From Candida dubliniensis CD36 (taxonomy: Eukaryota > Ascomycota > Pichiomycetes > Serinales > Debaryomycetaceae), in NCBI RefSeq assembly GCF_000026945.1, contig NC_012860.1:2604001-2668000 (forward strand): a stretch of DNA of 64,000 nt, written 5' to 3'. The translations under genes and the position numbers were made by a program. Position 1 is the first letter of the stretch. Each line of letters starts with the position of its first letter. Shown here in pieces: positions 30,666 to 40,366 of the stretch. A model generated the notes under the pieces. That model saw nothing but the letters and a program-made list of their open reading frames with translations. It had not been told where the DNA came from and ran no database searches.

Positions 30666-31249
30666 TTGTTTTTTTTGTTTTTTTTGTTTTTTTTTGGTTA
30701 GGGTACTTCAACAACGCCTTGATTAAATTGATTTGACTATTAATTGTATAATGAAAAATTGAGAAAACAATTGGAAATTGATAATTATTAATGTGATATT
30801 CATATTATACGGATAAGAATAAGGAGTAAGAAAGAAGAAAGAGAAACGGCATTTTATCAAAAAACCAATTTAACTCACAAACTACACTTTTTCCCTTTGA
30901 TTTGGGACAGATGGTAAATCTGAGCCTGTTTAGCAATTCAAGTGGTTGTATCTAAAACGGATAATAATTCTTCAATTAATATATATATATATATATACAT
31001 ATATTATATTCGCCGTAGGATAAGAATATATAGGTGATTCATTTTTATATTCATCATCATCATCAGTACGCCACAATAATGACAATTTAAATCTTTAAAT
31101 GGCAAAGAGAGAGACAAAAAAAAAAAAAAAGAAATTTTTTTTTCTTCTTCTTGTTTGCCTTATTTTTTTTTTTTTTAATTATGGGTAGCATCTTAGCAGC
31201 TAAGTCATTATTGTTGTTAGACAAAAAAAAAAAAAAAAAAGAGAATACT

Positions 31250-31257
31250 TATAAAAG
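31250..31257 (+). promoter_or_regulatory. TATA box of the methionine permease gene
   Basis: TATAAAAG lies about 170 bp before the start codon, a typical TATA position for an inducible yeast gene. Confidence 0.55.
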
Positions 31258-31429
31258 TAACATAAAGTTCCCAATCTCTTAATATTTTAGATCTTTCTGG
31301 TTTGTCCCTCCTTCTCCTCCTCCTCCCCTTTTTCCCTCTTGAGAAGTCTTATCATTTTTTTTAATCAATTATACCCCCCACCATTACTATACCATTACTA
31401 TACCATATATACAAACACAATATTTTCAA

Positions 31430-33091
31430 ATGGGTTTAACTGATTTATATAAACCTCAGGCAAGTCCGGAGAAGAAATCAGATACTAACACTGATAATTT
31501 GAGTGAATATTCTACTGATCATGAAATAGAAGCTGGGGTTCAATTGGATCAAAATGTTAAACAAATTGGTATAATTTCCGCCACTTTTCTTATTATTAAT
31601 CGATGTATTGGTGCTGGTATTTTCGCTACTGGATCGACAATTTATACTTTATCAGGTAGTGTTGGAACATCATTGATTTTATGGGTTGCTGGTACTTTAA
31701 TTGCTTTTGCTGGATTATTAGTTTATATGGAATTTGGATCTGTTTTAACTAGAAATGGTTCGGAAGTTATTTATCTTCAACATATTTATAAAAGTCCGAA
31801 ATTTTTGGTTATTTCATCATATGCAGTGTATGCTCTTACTATGCCTTGGACTGCTGGTAATAGTGTGGTTACAGGAGAATATATTTTAACTGCTGCTGGG
31901 AAAGAAGTTACTCAATGGAATTCAAGAGGTATTGCCTTAGCGGTTGTTACTTTTGCCTTTTTAATTAATGCTATCAATGCCAAAGCAGGGTTATTTATGG
32001 CAAATACTTTGGGTTCATTCAAAATTGTCATTATTTTATTTATTATTGTTACTGGTTGGGTTGGTCTTGGTAATGGTATTAAAACTGGTCATTTCCAACC
32101 AACTCATAATTTCCATAATGCTTTTGAAGGTCAAACACCAACTGGTTATGGTATTTGTGTTGCATTATATAATGTCATTTGGAGTTTTGTTGGATATAGT
32201 AATGCACTGTATGCTTTAGGTGAAGTGAAAAACCCCATGAAAGTACTTAAAGTATCAGCACCACTTGCACTTTTAGGTATTGCCATTGCTTATATGTTGG
32301 TTAATATTGCTTATTATGCTGTTGTCCCAGTTGATGTTATTGCTGCTAGTAAAAGAATTTTGGTGGCAGACTTTTTTTATTATGCTTTTGGTACTAGAGC
32401 TAGTAAAGCTGCTGCAGTTTTTGTTGCCTTATCAGCTTGGGGTAATGTTATGTCAGTTATTTTCGCTCAAGGTAGAATTATTACTCAACTTGGTCGTTCT
32501 GGAGTTATTCCATTTTCTCGTTTCTTTGGAAGTAGTAAACCTTTTAATACTCCATTCACAGGATTACTTGAACATTGGTTAATTGGAGTCATTTTCATTT
32601 GTGCTGTTCCACCAGGTGATTCATATAACTTTATTCTTAACTTGGTATCTTATCCTTTGAATGTGATTAATACTTTATTAGGTGGTGGATTGGTATGGAT
32701 TTATATCAGAAAATACCAAGGCAAATATGAATGGAACCCAAAAATTAAAGCAACTTTACCAGTGGCTATATTTTTCTTTTTATCTTCATTATATCTTGTG
32801 GCTGCTCCATATATTCCTCCATCAGAAGGTCAATCTGTTTATGAACATCTTCCGTACTGGTTACATGCTGTTGTCACTTGGGGTGTTTTCGGACTTGGTG
32901 GTATATATTGGGTGATCTGGACTCAAATATTGCCACGTTTTGGCGGTTATAAATTGGTTGAAAAAGAAGTTCTTGGTGAAGATGGATTCTGGAGAAATAA
33001 AATATATAAAGTTTCAAAAGATAGTACCGAAGAGGAAATACAGCAACAAGTTGAAGCTGCAGTTGAAGCTGAAGGTAATAAACTTAAATAA
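31430..33091 (+). CDS. high-affinity methionine permease, Mup1-like (APC superfamily)
   Basis: A 553-residue transporter with a short acidic cytosolic N-terminus and about twelve membrane spans starting near residue 45. The first span carries the APC unwinding motif (C-I-G-A-G-I-F-A-T-G-S-T-I-Y). Diagnostic stretches for the Mup1/Mup3 branch include I-W-S-F-V-G-Y-S-N-A-L-Y-A-L-G-E-V-K-N-P, A-Q-G-R-I-I-T-Q-L-G-R-S-G-V-I-P-F and the C-terminal E-V-L-G-E-D-G-F-W-R. S. cerevisiae Mup1 is 574 aa and takes up methionine at the plasma membrane. Candida species carry several Mup paralogues, so no symbol is given. The acidic N-tail with Lys residues fits the known ubiquitin-dependent endocytosis of Mup1. 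Promoter sites upstream fit sulphur regulation. Confidence 0.93.
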   Translation: MGLTDLYKPQASPEKKSDTNTDNLSEYSTDHEIEAGVQLDQNVKQIGIISATFLIINRCIGAGIFATGSTIYTLSGSVGTSLILWVAGTLIAFAGLLVYMEFGSVLTRNGSEVIYLQHIYKSPKFLVISSYAVYALTMPWTAGNSVVTGEYILTAAGKEVTQWNSRGIALAVVTFAFLINAINAKAGLFMANTLGSFKIVIILFIIVTGWVGLGNGIKTGHFQPTHNFHNAFEGQTPTGYGICVALYNVIWSFVGYSNALYALGEVKNPMKVLKVSAPLALLGIAIAYMLVNIAYYAVVPVDVIAASKRILVADFFYYAFGTRASKAAAVFVALSAWGNVMSVIFAQGRIITQLGRSGVIPFSRFFGSSKPFNTPFTGLLEHWLIGVIFICAVPPGDSYNFILNLVSYPLNVINTLLGGGLVWIYIRKYQGKYEWNPKIKATLPVAIFFFLSSLYLVAAPYIPPSEGQSVYEHLPYWLHAVVTWGVFGLGGIYWVIWTQILPRFGGYKLVEKEVLGEDGFWRNKIYKVSKDSTEEEIQQQVEAAVEAEGNKLK

Positions 33092-33316
33092 ACAAATGGA
33101 AAAAATAATAAAAAAAGAAGATTAGACAATATTTCAGTTCGATGTTTCTCGTATTGTTAATTATATATTTATATATTTATATATTCTATTAGTTTTTAGT
33201 ATCACTTTTAATTTAGGGAAGGGTAATTCATTTATTTAATACAAAAACAAAAAAAAAATCAAAGTACTTTTATTTAATATCTTCTGATTGGTATTTTAAT
33301 ATACTCCAAGTTATAG

Positions 33317-33356
<40 letters not shown>

Positions 33357-33526
33357 GATATTTTTCTTTTTTTGTCCACATTCACACGACCAGTCTAGTC
33401 AAGGAATTTCAAGAAGAAAAAAAAATTTTTATATTCTTTTTCAATCTCTTTTAGGTGTTGTTATTAATTAAGACCATATCCAACTAAAGACCCCCTTCAC
33501 TCCCTTAAAAAAAATCAAAATCAAAA
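33092..33526. other. intergenic region before MRPL51, with GTT repeat
   Basis: No gene is seen. A perfect GTT/TGT trinucleotide tract runs from about 33317 to 33357. AAATTTTT-like sequence near 33419-33430 resembles the rapid-growth element reported for Candida mitoribosomal genes, but A/T runs make this weak. Confidence 0.5.
33317..33357. repeat. (GTT)n trinucleotide microsatellite
   Basis: About thirteen uninterrupted GTT units lie in noncoding DNA between the permease and MRPL51. Confidence 0.9.
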
Positions 33527-33949
33527 ATGCCAATTAAAGCTATACCTAAAGTATCCATAGGAAGAAATGGGATAGGATCATTTGTGAATCCATGTCATAG
33601 AATAACAGTTCAATATTGTAATTGGGGAGGATCATCAACTCATCTTCGTGAATTATTAACTAATGGAGGATTAAATAATTATGCTAAATCGAAACCAAAC
33701 ATTTTTTTTGAAATTAAACAATTACGTGGTCATCCTAAATTAATTTTCCATTATAATAATAATGTTATTAAAGAAGTGGAAATAAAGAATATTAAACAAA
33801 ATGAAATTATTAAAACTCTTAATGAATATAGTCAACGATCAGGTAATGAATTATTTAAATTTAATCATAAAGTCAAATCAATTAATGATTCTGTTAGAGG
33901 TATTTGGTCTCCATTACAAGTTCCTAAAGGTTATAGACATAAAATTTAA
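33527..33949 (+). CDS. MRPL51: mitochondrial large-subunit ribosomal protein mL43 (MRPL51)
   Basis: A 140-residue basic protein, the same length as S. cerevisiae Mrpl51. It carries the mL43 signature: [27 protein letters not shown], then [16 protein letters not shown]. The fold is thioredoxin-like (the L51/S25/CI-B8 family), without a redox pair. It works in the large subunit of the mitochondrial ribosome. The N-terminus P-I-K-A-I-P-K is short and basic, as expected for import. The gene stands alone between the permease and the first CMD-like gene. Confidence 0.95.
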   Translation: MPIKAIPKVSIGRNGIGSFVNPCHRITVQYCNWGGSSTHLRELLTNGGLNNYAKSKPNIFFEIKQLRGHPKLIFHYNNNVIKEVEIKNIKQNEIIKTLNEYSQRSGNELFKFNHKVKSINDSVRGIWSPLQVPKGYRHKI

Positions 33950-34565
33950 ATTAATGAAATATTTTCCGTGTAAATAGATTGAATAAACACATAATAAATA
34001 AAGGGTTATAAAATTCTTGATAATAGTTGTTTCTAAAGTAAATAGATCGAAAGCTAACTTTTTTTTTTATGTTTTTCCAGAAATGTACCAAATGTAGAAG
34101 GCCGGTTTTATGAATGGATATAGTGACATTGAATCTTGTACAGAGCAAAGGTAGTCTAATATAAAACTCCTTTAGTTGCAGGAGTATATGCTATAGCTTT
34201 TTTTTTTTTTATGAACTTTTCCAATTGTAGATATCACATTTAAGTGAAATAAGAATATTTATTAAAGTTTTCAGTTTCCCTCAGGGATATTAATATCAAA
34301 GGAATGAAGGAAGGAAGGAATGAAGGAAAGAAGGAAGGAAGGAAGGAAGTAGTTATATATTAAGTATGTATCGTAGCATGTGCAGGCCCCCCCTCCCTCC
34401 CCCACACACACACACACACAGACAGAAAACCTCAAAACAAAAAAAAAGTCAACCAATTTAATAAACTTGTCTTTTAGCTAACGTTTATATTTTTTTTTTG
34501 ATTGGTCTACAATTCAAACACACACCCACACCCACACATTTCATTGAACTTTAATATTTAAAGCC
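33950..34565. other. intergenic region upstream of CMD-like gene A
   Basis: No gene is seen. It contains an imperfect GGAA/GAAG repeat (about 34302-34349), a (CA)n tract near 34404-34421 and T-runs. Confidence 0.5.
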
Positions 34566-35200
34566 ATGACATTATTAACAGCAGAAAGATTGGTTAGATT
34601 AGCTTACAAATATCCAAGTTTATCTAATACTTGGTATTTAATTGCCACTGCTTGTTTGACAGTGATAAATCAACCTGATGAAATCCCCAAATTATATCAT
34701 TTTGCCTTGCGTCAACAATTATTACAAGATCCTACTTCTTCTTCATCATCATCTACAACATCTACTTCATCATTATTAACTGATAAATATTTAATTCAAT
34801 TAGCTAAAGATTCAATTGATTCTGCCAAAAAATATCAAGATTTAACTGCTGTAGGAATAAATTTACCTGATATATTAATTCCTAATACTTATTATCAAAA
34901 TTTACCATTAAATTTCAAATTTTCTAAAAATGAAGATATTTTCAATTTTCAAGATAAATTAACTGCTAGATTTAGAGAAGTTATTTTGAAAAGTATTGCA
35001 TTAATTGGATTACCTAAAGTAATTAATTCTTTAATGATATTAAAAACTGTTACACCAACAAATTTAAAATCAGGAAATATTCCTGAAAGATCTTGTATTG
35101 TTAATCCTGGTCATATACCTTCAGCTTCAATTTTAAGTGAAGATGTAAATGGAACAAAATTTGATGATAATAAAATTAAATTTAAAGAAAATTTATTATT

Positions 35201-35234
<34 letters not shown>

Positions 35235-35654
35235 GTAGATACAATTGATGGACCAATATCTCAATCATCAATTAATATTAAACAAATTGAATCAGATTTA
35301 ATTCGAGGATCTAATTTTTGGAATTCAATTTATCAAAATAAAATTAATACAAGAATTAAAAATCAAATGTTTAATGCTTATCCTGATTTATGGTATTTTA
35401 CTTATCATCATATTTATTCTCCATTATTAAGTTTTATTGATATTATTAATGCTAAAGAAACTTCAATGTGTGTTGTTGCTTGTTTAATTCCTCAAGATGT
35501 AAATCCTCAATTAAAAGGTCATTTGAAAGGAGCTTTGAATAATGGTAACACTAAAGAAGAATTAAATGATGTTAGATCTTTAGTGTTTGATCTTTGTGAT
35601 TGGAAAGGAGGAATTACATGGAAAGGAGGTAAAGAAAGTGTAGCAAAATTATAA
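34566..35654 (+). CDS. peroxisomal AhpD/carboxymuconolactone-decarboxylase-like protein A (Pxp2-like)
   Basis: A 362-residue all-helical protein and paralogue of the one at 51247. It opens with R-L-A-Y-K-Y-P-S-L and W-Y-L-I-A-T-A, has E-I-P-K-L-Y-H-F-A-L-R-Q-Q-L-L near residue 40, and ends with a CMD/AhpD-type helix pair (Q-D-V-N-P-Q-L-K-G-H-L-K-G-A-L-N-N-G-N-T-K-E-E-L). The AhpD CxxC redox pair is absent; a C-V-V-A-C lies before the helix. The last three residues are A-K-L, a good type-1 peroxisomal targeting signal. Two Ser-runs (near 57-70 and 212-222) are probably loops. It resembles the fungal peroxisomal matrix protein Pxp2 (YJR111C), of unknown activity. That link is from memory; the PTS1 is seen directly. 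Confidence 0.85.
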
Positions 35655-35791
35655 TCTAGATCGATCGATAGATAGATAGATAGATAGAGAGATAGTTATG
35701 TTTCTTTAAATAAATAAACAAAATTGAAGATATTTGAATTTCCTTTCCTTTCTTTTTTTATGCTATATAATGATACAGGGGTTTCTCTGTC

Positions 35792-35986
35792 TTATTCTTT
35801 TGATTCTGATCGTTTTAATAATTTTATTGGCTTTAAATCTGGTTGTTGAGATTTAACTTTAATTGCTTGTTCATTGTCTTTAGGTTGGGGTTGGGGTTGG
35901 GGTTGAGATTTTGGTTTTGGTTTTGGTTTTGATTTTGATTTTGGCTTTGGATTTTTGGATTGTTTCTTTGAAGGTGTATCGTTCAG

Positions 35987-36018
<32 letters not shown>

Positions 36019-37210
36019 CATCTTTTGATTCAGGTCTATTATTGCCATTAGATTTAGATGTAGGTTTATTGGCTTTTGATTTTGATTTTGGATTTGATTT
36101 TGGATTTGATCTTGGTTTTGCAACTTCAATTTTCTCATCAGAAATTGTACCATTGTTAGATTCTATTCGTTTCTTCATGTTTTCTAATGTTTCCTTAAAC
36201 TTCCTAGATTTCTTTATTTCTTTTGTAGTTTCATCTGTCAATTTACTTTCATTCAGTTTCTTAATCAGTTTCACATCTTCCTTCGTTATTATATCCTTAT
36301 TTACCAATTTATCTTTCGATGTATCGTCACCATTTGTCAATTTTGGAGGCTTTTCTTTACCTTTATCTTTTACCTTTTCCTTAGGCTTAGTCTTAGTCTT
36401 AGGCTTAGTCTTAGTCTTAGTCTTATCTTTTTCCTTACCAATTGCTTTTTCTTTAATTGATTTCTTGACCTTTAATTTCTTTTTCTCCTTAGATGATTTT
36501 GAAGCATCACCACAACCACCATCAGATTTGGTAGATTGTTTCCTTTTAATACTCTTATTAATCTTTATTAAATCAAATTGATCAATTTCATTATTTATAA
36601 ACATTAAAAATTTTTTATAAATTTCATTATTCATTAAATCATCACGTTTTAAATTTTTTTTCGATTCTTTTAATATCTTTTGTGATGAATTAACATCACC
36701 ACTACTACTACTAGTAGTAGTAGTAGTAGTATTTACCATTTTATGAAACAATGATTTTTCAATCATGGGGATTATTGAATCAAATTCATCTTCAAATGAT
36801 TTATCTTTTAAAAAATTTAAAAATTCTAAACTATCATTATAATTAGAAAAATTAATATAAGCTCGAGAATAAATTGGAATTTCAAAATTTGTTTTAGGAT
36901 AATGACCTTGAATATAATAAAATTGACAAATTTTACTAGCATGATAAGGATAATATGTTGCTAATTGATTAAGAAAATCCGATTCAGTTAATGATGGAGG
37001 TAATAAACGAATAACAAATTTGTTATTTCGAGAAATTATTGGAACTGATGATGATGATGATGATGAAGATGAAGATGAAGATGAAGAGGGTGCAGTTGTT
37101 GTACTTGTTCCCATTGTACCTGTTGTTGTTGTTGTTGTTGAAGATAAAGAATGGGATTTTGATAGTATTCCCGGTATAGGACCGGATCTTCTTGGAGTTA
37201 TAGAAGCCAT
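35792..37210 (-). CDS. UPF3: nonsense-mediated decay factor Upf3
   Basis: The 472-residue protein has the Smg4/UPF3 RNP-like domain at about 50-165: K-F-V-I-R-L-L-P-P-S-L-T-E-S-D-F near 52, then I-Y-S-R-A-Y-I-N-F. The rest is Lys-rich and disordered with K-T and K-P dipeptide repeats, a poly-Q run and a P-K/Q-P tail. Upf3 binds Upf2 and Upf1 and marks premature stop codons for decay; it shuttles to the nucleus, which fits the basic tail. Runs of Thr and Ser (about 22-55) precede the conserved domain. S. cerevisiae Upf3 is 387 aa; the excess lies in repeats. Only 137 bp separate its 3' end from the convergent CMD-like gene A. Confidence 0.9.
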
Positions 37211-38030
37211 AAGTGAATCGATATATTATTTGGTGGGCTGAGAAAGGGTTAGTTATAGTTTTATGTTAACTTTTTTTTTTTTTTTTTTTTAAGCTTTTTA
37301 TTTTTTATATTTTTTCTTTTCTTTCTTCAATATACATTTAGTCCTTATATACAGGTATACTACTATAAATATATAAAGGAAGGTTACAACAATATCAAAC
37401 ATCTAAAATTGCAGATGCAAAGTACAAACAGGGTTTATTAATCTTGATTTCCGGAAAGTAAAGCTTTTGATTCAGGATAACATGGATTTTGTATGGCAAA
37501 TTTTATGCCAAGTAGGTTTTGGGGCCTTAAGGTGACAAACTTTTTGAATGGCACAATAACCATAAAACGAAAAAGCAAAAGCAAAAGTCAGTACTAACAA
37601 CATTGAAGGCCAAAGTTTCCCACTTAAACGTCGGGAAGGGGGGAAGGGGGGGGAAGGGGGGGGAGAGATGACCTTTAACAAACCAGATCTGGAAGTTGTC
37701 TGGTATTTTATAGTGGACATATTTTTTTCCAGGTCAAGGTTTCCAAAAAAAAAAGACCAACAACAAAGGGTGAAGAAGTGATTGATTGTTGTGTTGTGTT
37801 GTACTTCAAGAGTGATGTCGAACTGCAAATATTGTGAATATTCAGCAAATAGATCGATGACCCATACTAAATATAATTGTCCATTAATAAAGCCTTGTAC
37901 CAATTGTGATGTCAAGGGAGATAAAACGGACAAAGTTGTAAAAAAAAAAAAAAGAAACAAAGAACAAATGAAGAACTTTAAAGAAGAGGTAACCCTGAAT
38001 TAATCAATAACCAAAGAAAAGGATGTTTTC

Positions 38031-38064
<34 letters not shown>
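38031..38064. repeat. (ACTT)n tetranucleotide microsatellite
   Basis: About eight perfect ACTT units lie in the UPF3-CSN12 intergenic region. Confidence 0.9.
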
Positions 38065-38066
<2 letters not shown>

Positions 38067-38175
38067 CAAAAGGTAGATAGAATTAATTTTTCTCTTTCTC
38101 TTTCTCTTTCTCTCTTTTAAGAAAAGTCAACTAAACAAAAAAAAAAAAAAATCTATTCCATTAACTAATGAAGAA

Positions 38176-38478
38176 TGAACAGACACACCTAGACTGCGTT
38201 AGGTAGTGCCGAGGATAAATATCCTATGACAATGGAAAATGCAACGTATCCAGCCAAAGCAGAGGAGATAGCGGGTAACACCCAGCGGGGAACGTGGTGC
38301 GCAATGTCGAGAACAACAGTATATAAATAAGTAGTTTTTCCCAGGTGTAATTTGGGTCAGGTATAGAGGGCGGACGAGGCAGGCAAGAACCCAATTACAA
38401 CACGTTATAGTAGTAATATATATGTTAACCAAGCTACACGACTATAACCGCTCGCAAGCGCTCACATACAACTTGTCA
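38176..38478. mobile_element. candidate solo LTR or structured-RNA segment (uncertain)
   Basis: This ~303-bp block is richer in G+C and free of the homopolymers that fill neighbouring spacers. It starts TG and ends CA, and the 5-mer AAGAA abuts both ends (38171-38175 and 38479-38483), as a target duplication would. However, the right flank is A/G-rich, so chance is possible. A TATATAAATA box lies inside at about 38320. A long hairpin is possible: GTAATTTGGG at 38347-38356 with CCCAATTAC at 38390-38398, one bulge. No retrotransposon reading frame is near. The element would sit 69 bp before CSN12 and could act as its promoter. Confidence 0.35.
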
Positions 38479-38546
38479 AAGAAAGAAGAAGGTAAAAAAA
38501 AAAACAAACAATTCTTTCAACAAACTATAATCATTTTTCAAACCTT

Positions 38547-39402
38547 ATGAGTGTGGTTCAATTTATTAATGAAATCAATCAAACTTATAATATATCAAAT
38601 AATCAACAAAAAATTGATCAATTAACTAAATTATTATCTATAAATCCTCAACAAAACAAATATATTCTTATAATTTATAATTGTAAATCTATACCATCAA
38701 CCATTACTACATTATATGATGATGATTGGCCAATTTTCAATTCAATTTTAATTAATTTTATTAAATTATGTCATTTAATGGATCCTTGGTCATTATTAAA
38801 ATCATTTGATTTATATATCAATTATTTAAATGATTTATCAATAGGTTTCAATAATAATTCTTATGGTTGGTTATTATCAAATATTATTACCAATACTATA
38901 AATTTAATGATTCCTTGGGCGAAAAAATTAGATTTAATAATGTATTTTAAAGAAAAAGGTGGTAAATTTCGTTTAAATTATATGGCAGGAATTATTTTAA
39001 AAATATTTAATAATAATATTATTAGAATTAATGATTCAAATGATTATAAAAAATCCATTTTATTAATTTTAGGAAATAATTTATGTTATATTTATTTCAA
39101 ATTAGATAAACCATTATTATGTCAAAATATTTTTAATAATATGAGGAATATAATCAATTTAAATTTTAATCAATTTAATCTTAATCAACAATTGAAATAT
39201 CGATATTATTTATCTCGATATTATTTAATAAAATATCAATTAATTGAAAGTTTTAATCATTTACAATGGTGTTTAATTAATACAACAAATTTTAAAAATC
39301 AAAAATTAATCCTTGAATTATTATTACCTATAAGTTTAATCGTTGGTAAAATACCAAATTTTAATTATTTATCAGAAAATGGATTTGATGATGATAGTAA
39401 TA

Positions 39403-39440
<38 letters not shown>

Positions 39441-39869
39441 TTCCCCTTTATTAAAATGTATCAATGTTTATCTAAAACTATTATAACAGGAAATTATCTT
39501 GAATTTAAACAATTAATTAATTGTAATTCAAAAAATTATCATTATTTAAAAGATAAAAATTTATTATTATTATTAATGAATAAAATGGAAATACTTTTAT
39601 TAAGAAATTTAATTAAAAAAATTTGGATAATTCTTAATAAACCTACTACAATGAATTATTTAATTATACCAATTGAAGGTCATTATAATGATGAATTATA
39701 TTTAGAAAATGTTTTCGTTACATTAATTGATTCTAATTTAATTAAAGGGAAATTAACTAGTAGTAAAACTGTGGTATTAAGTAAAACTGATCCATTCCCT
39801 AATGTTTTCAATATTTATAAATTGAAATATGGTAATAATAATAATAGTAATTCAAATCAATGGATTTAA
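38547..39869 (+). CDS. CSN12: PCI-domain protein, Csn12/Thp1 family
   Basis: The 440-residue protein is very close in length to S. cerevisiae Csn12 (YJR084W, 423 aa). Helical repeats carry family features: an N-terminal F-I-N-E-I-N-Q-T-Y, then W-S-L-L-K-S-F-D-L-Y at about 75-90, R-Y-Y-L-S-R-Y-Y-L-I-K-Y-Q-L near 220-235, and a C-terminal winged-helix half including Y-L-E-N-V-F-V-T-L-I-D-S-N-L-I-K-G near 390. In yeast Csn12 is part of a COP9-signalosome-like and Thp3-linked complex tied to mRNA processing and splicing. A poly-Asn run (about 280-296) is a species-specific insertion. The composition is extremely AT-rich and Asn/Ile-rich. A Thp1 orthologue is the main alternative but less likely from the N-terminus. 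Confidence 0.75.
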
Positions 39870-40366
39870 TACTATTAGTATTAGTATTAGTATTAGTATT
39901 AGTATTAAAAAATTCTATAATATATAAAGACATATAGTATTAAGTGAAAACTATTGTATTGTAAATTTTTTTTTGCAGCTCTTTAAAGTGTTCTTACAAC
40001 GTTCAATTACATGATTGTTATTGCTCTTGTTGTTGTTGTTGTTGTTGTTGTGTTTAACGTTTAACATTTTCTTTTCCGGGGTATGGTAAAGAAGGAAGGA
40101 AGGAAGGAAGGAAGATGTTGATGATTTTTTCGCAAATTGCACAACTACAAGGATCATCCAGATTTAAAAAAAAAAAAAACATACACACACACAGAGAACC
40201 AAAAAAATAACTTCCTTTATCCCTCCCCCCTCCCTTTTCATATTAGTTTATAACAACATACTAATTACAAGCCAACACCAACACCAACACCATCTATCCT
40301 ATCTTATCTTATCACATCAAACAGAAATATAAATATAAACAGAAACAGAAATATAAACATTGAGGT
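39870..40366. other. intergenic region between CSN12 and VTA1
   Basis: No gene is seen. It contains an (ATTAGT)n hexanucleotide tract at 39874-39907, a GTT tract near 40027-40050, a GGAA tract near 40092-40113 and a short TATCT repeat near 40295-40312. Confidence 0.55.

Larger units (their letters stand above)
29964..31429. other. intergenic/promoter region of the methionine permease
   Basis: This 1.5-kb stretch has no gene but holds plausible control elements: the composite E-box/Gcn4 site at 30240-30250, a Met31/32-type core at 30657-30665 and a TATA box at 31250-31257. A-runs occur near 30027-30052 and 31222-31240. Confidence 0.6.
37211..38546. other. divergent promoter region between UPF3 and CSN12, with LTR-like segment
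   Basis: No protein gene is accepted. It holds a T-run (37270-37290), a G-rich tract near 37635-37664, a (ACTT)n repeat (38031-38064), a (CTCTTT)n tract near 38091-38115, and the compositionally distinct segment at 38176-38478. Confidence 0.55.

Noticed and set aside
38189..38356. Minus-strand 55-codon open segment with a hydrophobic helix (W-V-L-P-A-I-S-S-A-L-A-G-Y) in the LTR-like block
   Set aside because: There is no ATG in frame, no convincing splice acceptor joins it to an upstream exon, and third-position usage is unlike the other genes. It is likely a chance frame in a G+C-richer segment.
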